Assembly: GCA_013696665.1 (NCBI GenBank)
Contig: JACCYC010000088.1
Coordinates: 1-5,708, forward strand
Direction: 5' to 3'
Source: Burkholderiaceae bacterium
GTDB lineage: Bacteria > Pseudomonadota > Gammaproteobacteria > Burkholderiales > Burkholderiaceae_F
DNA: 5,708 nucleotides
Part shown: in pieces, positions 5,316-5,708 of the stretch
Numbering within the stretch: the stretch's first letter is position 1
How the letters are laid out: each line of letters opens with the position of its first letter
Translations under genes and position numbers: made by a program
Notes under the pieces: model-generated
What the model was told of the DNA's origin: nothing
Databases searched by the model: none
The model's input: only the letters and a program-made list of their open reading frames with translations

Positions 5316-5708
5316 CTAAAGCAACCGCGAGCCTTCATGCAATGCTAATAGTTGCTCCCTCAGTTGCTCGATCGATCGCGCAGGCAACTGGCAGCTGCCG
5401 TGCTGACAAAGATAGAGCTCTGAAGCGGTGCGTGCGGCAAGCAGCGGCAGCGAATCCGGGGGACCGGTAACGAACGTCACTAGTGGAGCGAACTGGTTTC
5501 GCGCTGCGACACTCAGCTGATCGGCGTTCGCGTTCGTCGGTATTGCCAGATGGGCTCCATGCTGGTTAATCAAATGGGCAAGCAACAGCGCCGGCGCGGC
5601 TTCGGGCGCTTGCGCGAGTAATCCAATTTGCCGCTCTATCGCCTGTTGCGCGATATCAACCCACTCGCTGCGGTCGTAGACGCCGGCCAGCCGCAGTAGC
5701 AACTCGCA
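5316..5708 (-). CDS. YyaL/DUF255 thioredoxin-domain protein (SSP411-like), C-terminal part, 5' end outside window
   Basis: These are the last 130 residues of a protein that continues beyond base 5708. The frame is open to the window edge, beginning CELLLRLAGVYDRSEW. The TTG near the edge at 5702-5700 is therefore an ordinary leucine codon, not the start. The visible part matches the C-terminal end of the YyaL/SSP411 family: a helical stretch LLRLAGVYDRSEWVDIAQQA, a region around APALLLAHLINQ, and the near-terminal YLCQHGSCQLP, corresponding to the YxCxxxxCxxP end of relatives. Full-length members are usually several hundred residues, with an N-terminal thioredoxin-like domain and an alpha/alpha-barrel related to N-acylglucosamine 2-epimerases. 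Their biochemical role is poorly defined. The gene lies upstream of the ParA gene on the same strand, but 397 bases separate its stop from the ParA ATG, so the two are probably not tightly coupled. Confidence 0.82.
   Translation of the reverse strand, partial: CELLLRLAGVYDRSEWVDIAQQAIERQIGLLAQAPEAAPALLLAHLINQHGAHLAIPTNANADQLSVAARNQFAPLVTFVTGPPDSLPLLAARTASELYLCQHGSCQLPARSIEQLREQLLALHEGSRLL

Noticed and set aside
5104..5319. 71-residue plus-strand ORF in the gap upstream of the ParA gene
   Set aside because: It starts with GTG without a good Shine-Dalgarno sequence, has no recognisable domain, and runs antisense through the inverted repeats and the candidate promoter. It reads as a chance ORF.

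Overview
The window is about 60% GC, judged by eye. It looks like proteobacterial chromosome with densely packed ordinary genes. The ParA-like ATPase resembles a type I associate with Betaproteobacteria, particularly Burkholderiales. That placement is an inference from memory of the family and was not tested. No insertion sequences, phage genes, CRISPR arrays, tRNAs or rRNAs are visible.

Left part, plus strand (1-3882): three tightly packed genes form an apparent operon. The first is the 3' end of a MacB/LolD-type ABC ATPase. It overlaps by four bases (GTGA) an 846-residue permease with two FtsX-like halves. Ten bases after that permease comes a CrtC/AttH-family lipocalin-like protein carrying a twin-arginine (Tat) signal peptide. 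The set matches the order of the systems known as AttEFGH: ATPase, permease(s), exported AttH protein. Here AttF and AttG are represented by one polypeptide. The likely division of labour is that the ATPase and permease act at the inner membrane, while the calycin-fold AttH-like protein handles a hydrophobic ligand on the periplasmic side. The substrate is unknown.

Middle (3883-4039): a convergent intergenic gap holds a perfect 9-bp stem-loop. Its T-rich flank lies on the minus-strand side, so it best serves as the terminator of the minus-strand ParA gene.

Right part, minus strand (4040-5708): an orphan ParA/MinD-type ATPase has a long Pro/Ala-rich tail and a basic, hydrophobic C-terminal end. 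It is preceded by about 400 bases without a convincing gene, and then by the C-terminal part of a YyaL/DUF255 (thioredoxin-domain, SSP411-like) protein that runs off the window. The gap between these two genes has a plausible sigma-70 promoter pointing toward the ParA gene. A 9-bp inverted repeat begins right where that transcript would start, a second AT-rich inverted repeat follows, and an 11-codon leader ORF with a strong Shine-Dalgarno sequence overlaps the ParA start codon. Together these suggest a long, possibly regulated 5' leader, which is the least explained part of the window. I found no clear evidence of a wholly new multi-gene system.
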